Source: an uncultured Saprospiraceae bacterium
GTDB taxonomy: Bacteria; Bacteroidota; Bacteroidia; Chitinophagales; Saprospiraceae
Reading direction: 5' to 3'
Assembly (NCBI GenBank): GCA_937959275.1
Contig: CALGLU010000005.1
Coordinates: forward strand, 1 to 64,000
Length of the DNA stretch: 64,000 nt
Part shown: piece after piece, positions 1 through 7,397 of the stretch
Layout of the letters: each line of letters opens with the position of its first letter
How positions within the stretch are numbered: the first letter of the stretch is position 1
Notes under the pieces: generated by a model
What the model saw: the letters and a program-made list of their open reading frames with translations, nothing else
The model's database searches: none
Told to the model about the DNA's origin: nothing
Position numbers and translations under genes: made by a program

Positions 1-273
1 CACGGTTATACCTATGGCACTGAATGACATAAATGTCTTCTTAACTATCTGATAAACTCGTGATCCCAGAGTCACTTCCTAAAGTTAAAACTAATAGGGA
101 ACAACCTGTATTATGATTTAATTGTAAAGGTAAAAGCTATCAAGGTCGGTTCTGTAACGTAGAGAAGGCGGAAAAGAACAATTTAATATGGCTAGATATT
201 TAGTTCTTGATGCACTAGATTGGGAATGGATCAATGGCGGCGCAAAAAAAGGACAATCAACTTACGTAGAGAT
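1..273. other. Left-edge non-coding stretch
   Basis: I see no recognisable gene here. A 29-codon plus-strand reading frame at 188-277 has no family I recognise and runs into the end of the neighbouring minus-strand gene, so I do not call it. The stretch lies downstream of the outer-membrane barrel gene, and no clear terminator hairpin was found. Confidence 0.4.
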
Positions 274-1536
274 CTAGAATCTTGGGTTAACAATATTATT
301 TTGTTGTGTCCCAAATCGATAATTAATTCCAATGTAGGAATACAGTGAATAGCTTGTATCCAACTGTTTGATTTGAAGTAATATTTCTTCAACGGTATTA
401 TCTGATTTTGCAATATTAATTCGATCCCCCACATACTCGATATAGCCACCTATGTCCAATCGTAATCCTTTCACTAGATTTAATTCAATATTCGGATTTA
501 TTTGAACACTGTATAATTTGGGGTTATGTAAATATTGCCGAAATCTGCCATTCACAGACACATCACCCCATTTTTGGATTTGTTCAAATTCCATCCGGAC
601 TTCATGTCGAAAAAGAGTTTCTGTTAATTTATCAAAAATGGTTTCTTCGGTGTAGTCTCTATACTCTGGACCGATGATATATAAAAAACTAAAGCGCTTT
701 GTACTTGCCTCAGAGTATGGATAAATATTATATTCTAATGCTGGATTGATTGCGCCATCAATATCTGTGTTCCCGAAAGTTGACGACCCCAAATCCGCTC
801 TCAAGCCAATAGACCAATGGTCAGTCAGACTCTTTACATATTCAGTAAAAAAGAAATAACTCTCCAAGACACTAACGATATCATCACTATCAGGAATTTT
901 AAATGTCGCTTTCTCATAACTGTAGCGAGTAAAGAACAACAGCTTTTCATCTTCTGTGACACGTTGTGCTGAAAAACGTCCACCGAGATCTATCTCATTA
1001 TTACTTTCTTCAGCATCATAATTAAAATTGAGTCCGACATTAAAGGACCAAAAATTCCACGGATCATGAATCTCATCATCAGGTTGAGTCATATTATCAA
1101 CATTCACCTGATATGTAATTTCTGACTTCATATCAGTCCTCATAAGATAGGGCAACAATCCCTCCTTCAGTTTTTTAACCAACTTAGTGCGGTCGTCTGT
1201 ATCGCTCACATTAGCTTCATAGTAAAAAACGAGTGTATCCGTTATACCTTCATATTCATGCTGACCATTAAAGACAAGCTGCACTTCTCTTGCTCCCGCT
1301 GAAGCTCGTTGATTGGTTGCTAAAACATAAATATCAGCTACCTGTCGATCTCGAACATAATCCACAAACTGAATTTCTTGTTTGACATAGATCGTATGGC
1401 AATTCATTTGACAATCTAAAAAGATGCGAGGTTTGCTGTTGGATTGAGCAAAGCCACTACTTGCTAGTATGAAGAGCAAAACAACAAGTACTACTCCATT
1501 ATGTAGAGAGTACTTTTTTGTGATGGAAACCGACAT
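274..1536 (-). CDS. Outer-membrane beta-barrel protein, unknown function
   Basis: A 420-residue exported protein. The N-terminus has a signal peptide ending near FAQS (about residue 31). The first third is a mixed domain with a CQMNC motif around residues 43-47. From about residue 160 the chain consists of alternating aromatic and polar strands typical of an outer-membrane barrel, and it ends in phenylalanine (VNPRF), the usual terminal signal for barrel assembly. I do not recognise a named family; barrels of this size are often channels or structural outer-membrane proteins. It lies downstream of, and in the same direction as, the DUF1015 gene, but a gap of about 110 bp makes co-transcription uncertain. 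Export and barrel fold are read from sequence; the role is unknown. Confidence 0.7.
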   Translation of the reverse strand: MSVSITKKYSLHNGVVLVVLLFILASSGFAQSNSKPRIFLDCQMNCHTIYVKQEIQFVDYVRDRQVADIYVLATNQRASAGAREVQLVFNGQHEYEGITDTLVFYYEANVSDTDDRTKLVKKLKEGLLPYLMRTDMKSEITYQVNVDNMTQPDDEIHDPWNFWSFNVGLNFNYDAEESNNEIDLGGRFSAQRVTEDEKLLFFTRYSYEKATFKIPDSDDIVSVLESYFFFTEYVKSLTDHWSIGLRADLGSSTFGNTDIDGAINPALEYNIYPYSEASTKRFSFLYIIGPEYRDYTEETIFDKLTETLFRHEVRMEFEQIQKWGDVSVNGRFRQYLHNPKLYSVQINPNIELNLVKGLRLDIGGYIEYVGDRINIAKSDNTVEEILLQIKQLDTSYSLYSYIGINYRFGTQQNNIVNPRF

Positions 1537-1647
1537 TTTTAGTTTTTCAACGTTCTGTTATGCAAGTAAGACGAAAGTATTGTTTAGATATTGTATCATC
1601 AAGACTAAGAATTACAGAATTATTTTTCCTTTTGACATTTAAGGAAT

Positions 1648-2898
1648 TTAAGCAAACCGATGGACGACAAGACCACTGCGCAATTTGGGTTCAAACCATG
1701 TGCTTTTTGGTGGCATCACCTGACCGCTATCGGCTATATCTATTAATTGCTGTATGGATACTGGATGCATAACAATGGCTAACTTCCATTGACCTGAATC
1801 AACTCGTTTTTCCAATTCTGACAGACCTCTAATTCCCCCCACAAAATCAATCCGCTTATCTGTTCGTTGATCTTTAATCCCTAGATGCTTCGCCAAGATG
1901 TGATTCGAAATCGTACTAATATCTAATGTATCAATCGGATCAGCTTCATCATAGCTATGTGGCTTTGCCTTCAATTTATACCATTGTTTATTTATATACA
2001 AGCCAAAGCATCGGGCACTCTCAGGTTTATAGGCATCGACACCAACAAGACCCACCTCAAAATCTTCCGCAATTGCTACTAAGAAATCTTCATCCGATAT
2101 GCCGTTCAAATCTGCTATTAATCGATTGTAATCTAAAATCTTCATTTCGTGGTCAGGAAACAATACAGACAAAAAATAATTATACGACTCTTCACCTGAA
2201 TGGTTTTGATTTTCATTTGCTAAGGCCTTCCCTACTTTTGCACTAGATGCGGCTCGATGATGTCCATCTGCAATATAGCTAGCAGGCACTTTTTCTTTGA
2301 ATAATGTCACGAGCTGATGTATTTCTGTATGATCCGTGACTGCCCATAAGCTATGCCTAATACCATCATCAGCAACAAAATCGTTAACAGCCTCATTGTC
2401 TTCTGTGAATCTTTTTACCCAAGCATTAATCTCATCAACATGTTTGTATGTCAAGAAAACAGGCCCCGGATGTATCCCAGCAGTTTTCATATTATTGATG
2501 CGATCTTGTTCTTTGACAGGTCTAGTGAACTCGTGTTTCTTGATTCGATTCTCAAAATAATCTGTGATACTACTCAGAGCTAAAATACCAGTCTGAGCAT
2601 GATCACCCATCACTTGTCGATATAAGTAAAGCCTATCTTCGCTGTCTTGAGTCAACCAACCTTTGTCAACAAAATCTAAAAAATTTGTTCTTGCCTTATC
2701 ATAGACCGACTGACTATATACATCGGTATCATCAGGCAAATCTATTTCGGATCGTGTGATGTGTAAAAACGAATGAGGATTCCCTTCTGCTAATTGCTGT
2801 GCTTCTGATTTATTAATGACATCGTAAGGCACGGATGCAATTTTCTCCACTAGATCATCTTTAGGTCTATATCCTTTAAATGCTTTAATCGTAATCAT
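1648..2898 (-). CDS. DUF1015 family protein
   Basis: A 416-residue cytosolic protein of the DUF1015 family, matching the usual family length. Diagnostic stretches are the N-terminal FKGYRPKDD followed by SVPYDVINKSEA (about residues 8-34), and the IADGHHRAAS motif near residue 210. The family is widespread in bacteria and is often found beside serine or one-carbon metabolism genes, but its biochemical activity is not established to my knowledge; the conserved ADGHHR motif suggests a phosphate- or metal-binding pocket. Those usual neighbours are absent here, so context does not help. Family assignment is firm; function is open. Confidence 0.88.
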   Translation of the reverse strand: MITIKAFKGYRPKDDLVEKIASVPYDVINKSEAQQLAEGNPHSFLHITRSEIDLPDDTDVYSQSVYDKARTNFLDFVDKGWLTQDSEDRLYLYRQVMGDHAQTGILALSSITDYFENRIKKHEFTRPVKEQDRINNMKTAGIHPGPVFLTYKHVDEINAWVKRFTEDNEAVNDFVADDGIRHSLWAVTDHTEIHQLVTLFKEKVPASYIADGHHRAASSAKVGKALANENQNHSGEESYNYFLSVLFPDHEMKILDYNRLIADLNGISDEDFLVAIAEDFEVGLVGVDAYKPESARCFGLYINKQWYKLKAKPHSYDEADPIDTLDISTISNHILAKHLGIKDQRTDKRIDFVGGIRGLSELEKRVDSGQWKLAIVMHPVSIQQLIDIADSGQVMPPKSTWFEPKLRSGLVVHRFA

Positions 2899-3260
2899 GT
2901 CGAATTATTAAAAATATTTTAAGTGCTTGAAATTAATTAAAAGATGTGTAAATATATTTTAAAATGAAGTGGTTTGGCAATGAATGTTAAAATGAGTTAT
3001 AAGTTCTTGGTTCTCTAGACAAGAGCTCTACTCAAGAACGAACCGCTGCCTGAGGGCTAGCATTGAAGGCATCGCCATAACTAGGGTTTTCACAGGTTAA
3101 TATAAATCCAGTTATGTAAATGACATCTCACTCAGTATTTATTTTTTTATTTTACGTACAAGCATACAAGCTTGTACATCTTAGTTATTGGACTTGATTG
3201 CCAATCAGAGAGTCTATTGATAAATAAATACAGAAATTAAGATTTCTATTTACTTCTTCA
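2899..3260. other. Intergenic region with an 8-bp perfect dyad
   Basis: No gene-like reading frame. It contains a perfect inverted repeat, GTACAAGC at 3156-3163 and GCTTGTAC at 3170-3177 with a 6-base loop, preceded on the plus strand by a T-rich run. No U-run follows the stem on the minus strand, so it is not a canonical terminator for the DUF1015 gene side. A 7-bp pair CATAACT/AGTTATG also lies nearby. Confidence 0.4.
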
Positions 3261-4079
3261 CTAATTTCTAGTTGATCGACTAGGTTTTTTAACAGAGACA
3301 GGCGGCGCAAAGTCAGGGGCCAATTCTAATAATTTAGTATGTTCTCTTAATGGTCCTAAACCCATTGTTGCTCGGAGACTATCTATCATCTCAATAATCG
3401 GAACTGCGTGGAGAGAATCCATAGGATTTTTTATAACACCTGATGAATCAATTTGAAGTGATTGGCTGCCGTATGTGCTTTTAAACTCCCTTTTTTCTTG
3501 TTGGCTTTTCTTTAATTCTTCTGTGTTAGAATCTTCTGTAAGTTCAAGTGACTCTTTTGCGACCAGAACTTCTTTTGTTGTCACTATGTGTTTTCCTGCG
3601 GGAGATGGTTCTTCTGATAGAATTGTCACTACGTCTTCTTTTAATCTGGCCTTTTTGATGAGCATTGTATCCTGTGTCAGTGATTCTTTTTTTTCAAGTA
3701 ATGCATCTTCATGAGCATTTATAACCATATCCTCAAAGGGAGTGTCCTTTAAATAGTGAAACTCAGGATTCTTATAAAATACTTGTTTTGCTTCGTGCCA
3801 ATTTAATTCAAATGCCCTGCCCAATTGTTCCTCTAGGAAATCAACATCAAAAGCACCATATCCACAAGCCGCGGCATGCATGATTATTAAAGTAGTTGAT
3901 TGCTTAACAGTAAATGCCTCCTTATAGTAGATCATACACGAGTCAAACTTTGATTCTTCTAAGGCAGCTCTAGCTAGAATAATATTTTTAGTATAAAGAA
4001 GGTCGTTAGTATGGGAAGACTGACTACATACAATATTCGTTGATAAGCAAATCAAAAAGATACAAGACAGGTATTTCAT
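3261..4079 (-). CDS. Secreted protein, unknown function
   Basis: A 272-residue protein, started at the ATG giving MKYLSCIFLICLST, because that places a clean signal peptide (cleavage near VCSQS) at the N-terminus; five upstream in-frame residues are charged and unnecessary. Residues about 25-110 look like TPR-type helices (LARAALEESKFDSCMIYYKEAF), followed by an acidic, lysine-rich low-complexity middle (about 115-190) and a basic tail (KKPSRSTRN). I do not recognise a family. The start of the mature part resembles helical repeat modules common in secreted Bacteroidota proteins. It stands alone between two larger gaps. Confidence 0.55.
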   Translation of the reverse strand: MKYLSCIFLICLSTNIVCSQSSHTNDLLYTKNIILARAALEESKFDSCMIYYKEAFTVKQSTTLIIMHAAACGYGAFDVDFLEEQLGRAFELNWHEAKQVFYKNPEFHYLKDTPFEDMVINAHEDALLEKKESLTQDTMLIKKARLKEDVVTILSEEPSPAGKHIVTTKEVLVAKESLELTEDSNTEELKKSQQEKREFKSTYGSQSLQIDSSGVIKNPMDSLHAVPIIEMIDSLRATMGLGPLREHTKLLELAPDFAPPVSVKKPSRSTRN

Positions 4080-4308
4080 ATTGTGTCTACACATTTACAA
4101 TTCAGTGGTAAAATGAAATCAACTAAACAGCATAAAACTAACTATATCTAAGCTATTTATTCATATCAATAAAATTTGTCCTCTTACATATGTATCCATA
4201 CCTTACCCAAAACACTAATTATTTCAGCTCTACCCCTTTCTTTCAAACTACTAACCTAAACCAGCTGCCTTATCTTCGCATATAATTAAATGATCAATAA
4301 GCACATTT

Positions 4309-5361
4309 TCATAACAGTTCCCGATCACCTAAGTCATTTATCCGATAAAAGTTGCTAGATTCAATTAATAAACCTTGAGCCTTACCCGTGGAACGCTCTT
4401 CGGGATGACCTACATCAATTCGAAATAACTTATGACTAAAGTCGGAAGATACTTCACTAATAATACTGTGCCCTATAACGATATGCTTAACATTAAAGTA
4501 CTTAAGAACTTTATCCACATCGGCTTCTTCCATTTTCTTGTATTGGTCTTTATAATCCATGACCATTCCTCTATACCACAAAGGTCCTTTATTACTAAAT
4601 AAAAAAGAAACAAGCGGCATACGGCTTGTCGGTTTTAAAGGATCCTTAGTTAGACCCTTTTTAATCAAACTATTTATCTCTTTAACATCTAGTCCTTTTT
4701 CAATAAGATCAATACTGATACCTCCATGGACAAATAAAATCTCACCAATCTTTTGAAGTGAATCCTTTTGTGACATCCATTGTCTGAGAATTAGAGATTC
4801 TGAATTTAATTCATTAAAAGCATCAATAGAGCTTTCAATCTTAGTGATTGATTTTGCGTTAGTTATATACTTGGGATGTACATATCTAAGTTTACTTGAC
4901 AGGAATAAATCTTCATGATTACCTAATAAAAAATAGACATGTCCTCCAGCTTTCTGAGCTTGAGATTCAAGTTTATAAATGAGCCATAACACAGGAATAA
5001 CATTATTTCCACGATCGACCATATCACCACAAAGTAGGAGTTGACCATCACCAAATACCCAATCATAGGCTTTATTGACAACACCATTAGCCATTAAGAT
5101 GCCTTGTAAAGCATTGAAGTTTCCTTCAATATCTGAAATGACGATTAATTTAGAAGTCATTGTTGCAGGAGCAATATTCAGACGATTATTCTCCTTCCTT
5201 AATTTGAACTCAAAGCTCTCATCATCACCATTATCAATCTCACATCTAATTGGATCTCCAATGCTATTTACATAGTCCCTATCAATACGACCATGAGAAT
5301 CAACAGTGATTTTTAAGTACGCATTATCCGATGCTTTATAAATATATGGACCGTCTTTCAC
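4309..5361 (-). CDS. Calcineurin-like metallophosphoesterase with altered motif I
   Basis: A 350-residue cytosolic phosphatase of the calcineurin-like/PPP superfamily. Residues 1-65 are an extra N-terminal region of unknown type. The catalytic core shows GDMVDRG (about 112-118), GNHE (147-150), a later FVHGG and IGHS, all metal ligands of the fold. Motif I reads SDIEGN (76-81), where the family normally has D-x-H; the histidine is a glutamate. The start is a GTG: an in-frame stop lies two codons upstream, and the first ATG would delete the N-terminal region. Substrate unknown; protein phosphatases and nucleotide hydrolases both fall in this class. It is divergent from the serine-rich peptide gene, but no functional link is shown. 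Confidence 0.75.
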   Translation of the reverse strand: MKDGPYIYKASDNAYLKITVDSHGRIDRDYVNSIGDPIRCEIDNGDDESFEFKLRKENNRLNIAPATMTSKLIVISDIEGNFNALQGILMANGVVNKAYDWVFGDGQLLLCGDMVDRGNNVIPVLWLIYKLESQAQKAGGHVYFLLGNHEDLFLSSKLRYVHPKYITNAKSITKIESSIDAFNELNSESLILRQWMSQKDSLQKIGEILFVHGGISIDLIEKGLDVKEINSLIKKGLTKDPLKPTSRMPLVSFLFSNKGPLWYRGMVMDYKDQYKKMEEADVDKVLKYFNVKHIVIGHSIISEVSSDFSHKLFRIDVGHPEERSTGKAQGLLIESSNFYRINDLGDRELL

Positions 5362-5497
5362 AAATTAGTTTTGGGTATTTAGTATGACAATAGTTGTGGC
5401 TTTGTATAAACTTTTAATATGTCGCGCGCATATATAATGATCGAATTTATTTTTCAAATATTGGGTAATTTAATATTAATAACTATATTTATAACCA

Positions 5498-5505
5498 TAC
5501 GTTTG
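5498..5505 (+). promoter_or_regulatory. Candidate -7 element upstream of the serine-rich peptide gene
   Basis: TACGTTTG matches the Bacteroidota -7 consensus TAnnTTTG and lies about 140 bases before the peptide start. I found no well-spaced TTTG -33 element, so support is partial. If used, the transcript has a long leader that includes the dyad at 5585-5604. Confidence 0.3.
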
Positions 5506-5584
5506 AAAAACCTTGATATACCGTACTTAGTCTTAGCCTCCTCTAATACTTAAGTTTCCCATAATTAACCTATAGTCAAAATAA

Positions 5585-5604
5585 AATGGCTGATAGTAGC
5601 CATT
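5585..5604 (+). promoter_or_regulatory. 7-bp inverted repeat before the peptide gene
   Basis: AATGGCT (5585-5591) and AGCCATT (5598-5604) are separated by six bases, about 40 bases before the peptide start. It may be an operator or a leader-RNA hairpin; there is no following T-run, so a terminator role is unlikely. Confidence 0.35.
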
Positions 5605-5644
5605 ATTATTCATTTATTTATTAACATTTTAAATTTTAAGTATT

Positions 5645-5809
5645 ATGATTACTCTAAATAGTATCATTTGTGATCTTAACGAAGACAAGATCAATAAAGT
5701 AGTTGTTGCAGCAGGTAGCAGCATTGATTCAATAAGCTCAGAAAGTAGCATTAGTTCAGAGAGTTCAGTAAGTTCTGAAAGCTCAAGTACTACTGTTGAC
5801 ATGATGTAA
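5645..5809 (+). CDS. Serine-rich RiPP-type precursor peptide (putative)
   Basis: A 54-residue peptide that looks like the substrate of the adjacent kinase and exporter. Residues 1-24 form a leader-like part (CDLNEDKINKVVVAAG) with spaced hydrophobic residues ending in Ala-Ala-Gly, similar to the double-glycine-type sites cut by C39 peptidases. Residues 25-54 contain 16 Ser and 2 Thr, organised as three hexads: SSESSI, SSESSV, SSESSS (residues 31-48). The three 18-base units use different codons for the same residues, so the pattern is kept at the protein level. There is no cysteine in the putative core. The upstream bases are A/T-rich without a Shine-Dalgarno, normal for Bacteroidota. It has its own terminator at 5961-5999. 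Coding status and cleavage site are inferred from composition and context. Confidence 0.75.
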   Translation: MITLNSIICDLNEDKINKVVVAAGSSIDSISSESSISSESSVSSESSSTTVDMM

Positions 5810-5960
5810 GAATCTAATTAGGGTCATAAACACCTTAATTAAATTATACTAGCTAATCAGTGTTACGATTCACTTTGTATTAAATGAGCCAAGAATATGA
5901 GAAATCACTAATTGGACTATTTTGCATAATGAAATAACTATTGTTTACTAGTGAAATTTT

Positions 5961-6007
5961 AAGAATAGCAACTTGGCCTAGTGGTCAATTGCTATTCTTT
6001 TCTTTTT
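5961..6007 (+). terminator. Strong intrinsic terminator between peptide and kinase genes
   Basis: AAGAATAGCAA (5961-5971) pairs with TTGCTATTCTT (5989-5999). Inside it TTGGCC pairs with GGTCAA around a TAGT loop, leaving one bulged base. A T-rich tract follows directly. The result is a long near-perfect hairpin about 150 bases after the peptide stop. It should separate the peptide transcript from the downstream modification and export operon, allowing the peptide to be made in excess. Confidence 0.85.
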
Positions 6008-6029
6008 ATACTCCTATATTTTCACTCTA

Positions 6030-6037
6030 TATCTTTG
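6030..6037 (+). promoter_or_regulatory. Candidate -7 element for the kinase-exporter operon
   Basis: TATCTTTG matches TAnnTTTG and lies just after the terminator and about 90 bases before the kinase start. No clear TTTG at the usual spacing was found, so this is suggestive only. It fits the idea that the operon has its own promoter. Confidence 0.35.
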
Positions 6038-6125
6038 ATTCTTATTAGATGTTAACTTATTTTTGAGCCATTGATGGTTAAATTCTAGGTACATATAGCT
6101 TTTTGCATCAAAATGACATAATCAT

Positions 6126-7391
6126 ATGAATGATTCAGGACAAAAATTTGTCATCTCTTCATTTTATTCATTGCCAAAACCTCATGAGGTTTTTAATTTC
6201 AAAACTCAAGATTACCGCGATAATGAAGAATTCCTAAAGTTAGAAAAAGGAGAACTCTTTATTCTCAAAGAAGTACCAACTGAGCGGTTTTTCGTCATCA
6301 ATCCGACGATAAACTTTTTTTTGGAGTCTTTCAAAAGCCCAACTACATTAGAGGATGTATCAAGTTTATTTGCGACAGAAGCCAATTGTTCTGTCGCAGA
6401 GATTGAAACATATATAAAAAGCTTTTTGCACAGAATGAGAAAGCGAAGGGTTATAATTAAAGAAGAGGACTTATCAAAACTAAATCCAACTAAACATCCC
6501 AAATCAAAGAAGCCCGCTAAATTTGAAACAGGACAAACATTTAAAGACTACACCATTCATAGTTTACTCACTATTCGAAAAGAATCACAACTTTATCTAT
6601 TAGAAGACAAAGACAAAGAAATCTACGTTTTAAAAATAATGTTCCCACCATCTACAGCTACCAAAATTATTCAAGATAAGTACATAGCTAGATTCAGAAA
6701 AGAGTTTAATGTACTTAAAGAACTTGAAGGCCATCCGTCGATTTGCATTTTAAAAACGTACATGGAAAGCTCAAACCAAGCTTTTGGTATAATGGAATAC
6801 ATTGACGGCGTCAGTTTGAGAAAGTATGTGATTGACACCGCATTAACCTTAAGTCAAAAACTCACTATCATCAGAAGTATTATTGACATTATCTCACATG
6901 TCCAAAATAAAGGTATACTGCATGGTGATATCCATAACAGTAACTTTATGGTGGACACTTCAGGCAATGTTAAACTTATAGACTTTGGCTTATCCAATTA
7001 TGCAGAGCCAAATGAAGATGAGATTCTAAGAAATGGTGGTAAGAATTATTTCATTCCTCCTGAACGAATTTCAAATAATTCATTCGAGTTCTTGTCACAA
7101 AGAGCAGATTTTACATCAGAAGTCTTTCAATTAGGGATTTTAGCCTACTTTGTTCTCTATACCGATCTACCTTTTAAAGGTTTCACCTGGAAATCTCTAG
7201 GGCATAATATCATGAACCAAGAACCTGACTTTAGGCAGTCCATAGCTAATCAAAAAGAAATGATCTCTGAGCAACTTATAGCCGTCCTTCATAAAGCTTT
7301 AGCCAAAGATCCTTCAAAAAGATTTGATTCAGCATCTAGTTTCTTAGAAGCATTCGATAAAGTACATCAACTAGGACTAAGCACTACATAA
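6126..7391 (+). CDS. PqqD-like domain fused to a Ser/Thr protein kinase
   Basis: A 421-residue protein with two parts. Residues about 35-120 resemble a PqqD/RiPP recognition element (winged-helix peptide-binding module): KGELFILKEV, a FFVINPTINFFLE strand-helix, then ATEANCSVAEIETYIKSFL. Residues about 138-415 are a protein kinase: lysine K170 in YVLKIM, helix-C E193, catalytic loop HGDIHNSN (266-273) and DFG (286-288), so all key residues are present. The HGD-x-H loop replaces the usual HRD-L-K. Kinase domains phosphorylate Ser/Thr in class III/IV lanthipeptide synthetases, but here no lyase or cyclase domain follows. Six bases separate it from the exporter. Inferred role: bind the leader of the serine-rich peptide and phosphorylate the core. 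Domain calls are by eye. Confidence 0.82.
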   Translation: MNDSGQKFVISSFYSLPKPHEVFNFKTQDYRDNEEFLKLEKGELFILKEVPTERFFVINPTINFFLESFKSPTTLEDVSSLFATEANCSVAEIETYIKSFLHRMRKRRVIIKEEDLSKLNPTKHPKSKKPAKFETGQTFKDYTIHSLLTIRKESQLYLLEDKDKEIYVLKIMFPPSTATKIIQDKYIARFRKEFNVLKELEGHPSICILKTYMESSNQAFGIMEYIDGVSLRKYVIDTALTLSQKLTIIRSIIDIISHVQNKGILHGDIHNSNFMVDTSGNVKLIDFGLSNYAEPNEDEILRNGGKNYFIPPERISNNSFEFLSQRADFTSEVFQLGILAYFVLYTDLPFKGFTWKSLGHNIMNQEPDFRQSIANQKEMISEQLIAVLHKALAKDPSKRFDSASSFLEAFDKVHQLGLSTT

Positions 7392-7397
7392 GTAGCA

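Noticed and set aside
188-277. Plus-strand frame MARYLVLDALDWEW at the left edge
   Set aside because: Only 29 codons, unrecognised, and overlaps the stop of the barrel gene.
3156-3177. Terminator call for the GTACAAGC dyad
   Set aside because: No T-run follows the stem in the direction of the upstream minus-strand gene.
5645-5809. Reading the serine-rich peptide as a lanthipeptide precursor
   Set aside because: The only cysteine is in the leader part, and no lyase or cyclase gene is present, so thioether rings are not expected.
5884-5937. A 17-codon frame between the serine-rich peptide and the terminator
   Set aside because: Too short, and it lacks leader or serine-rich features. I see no second precursor.
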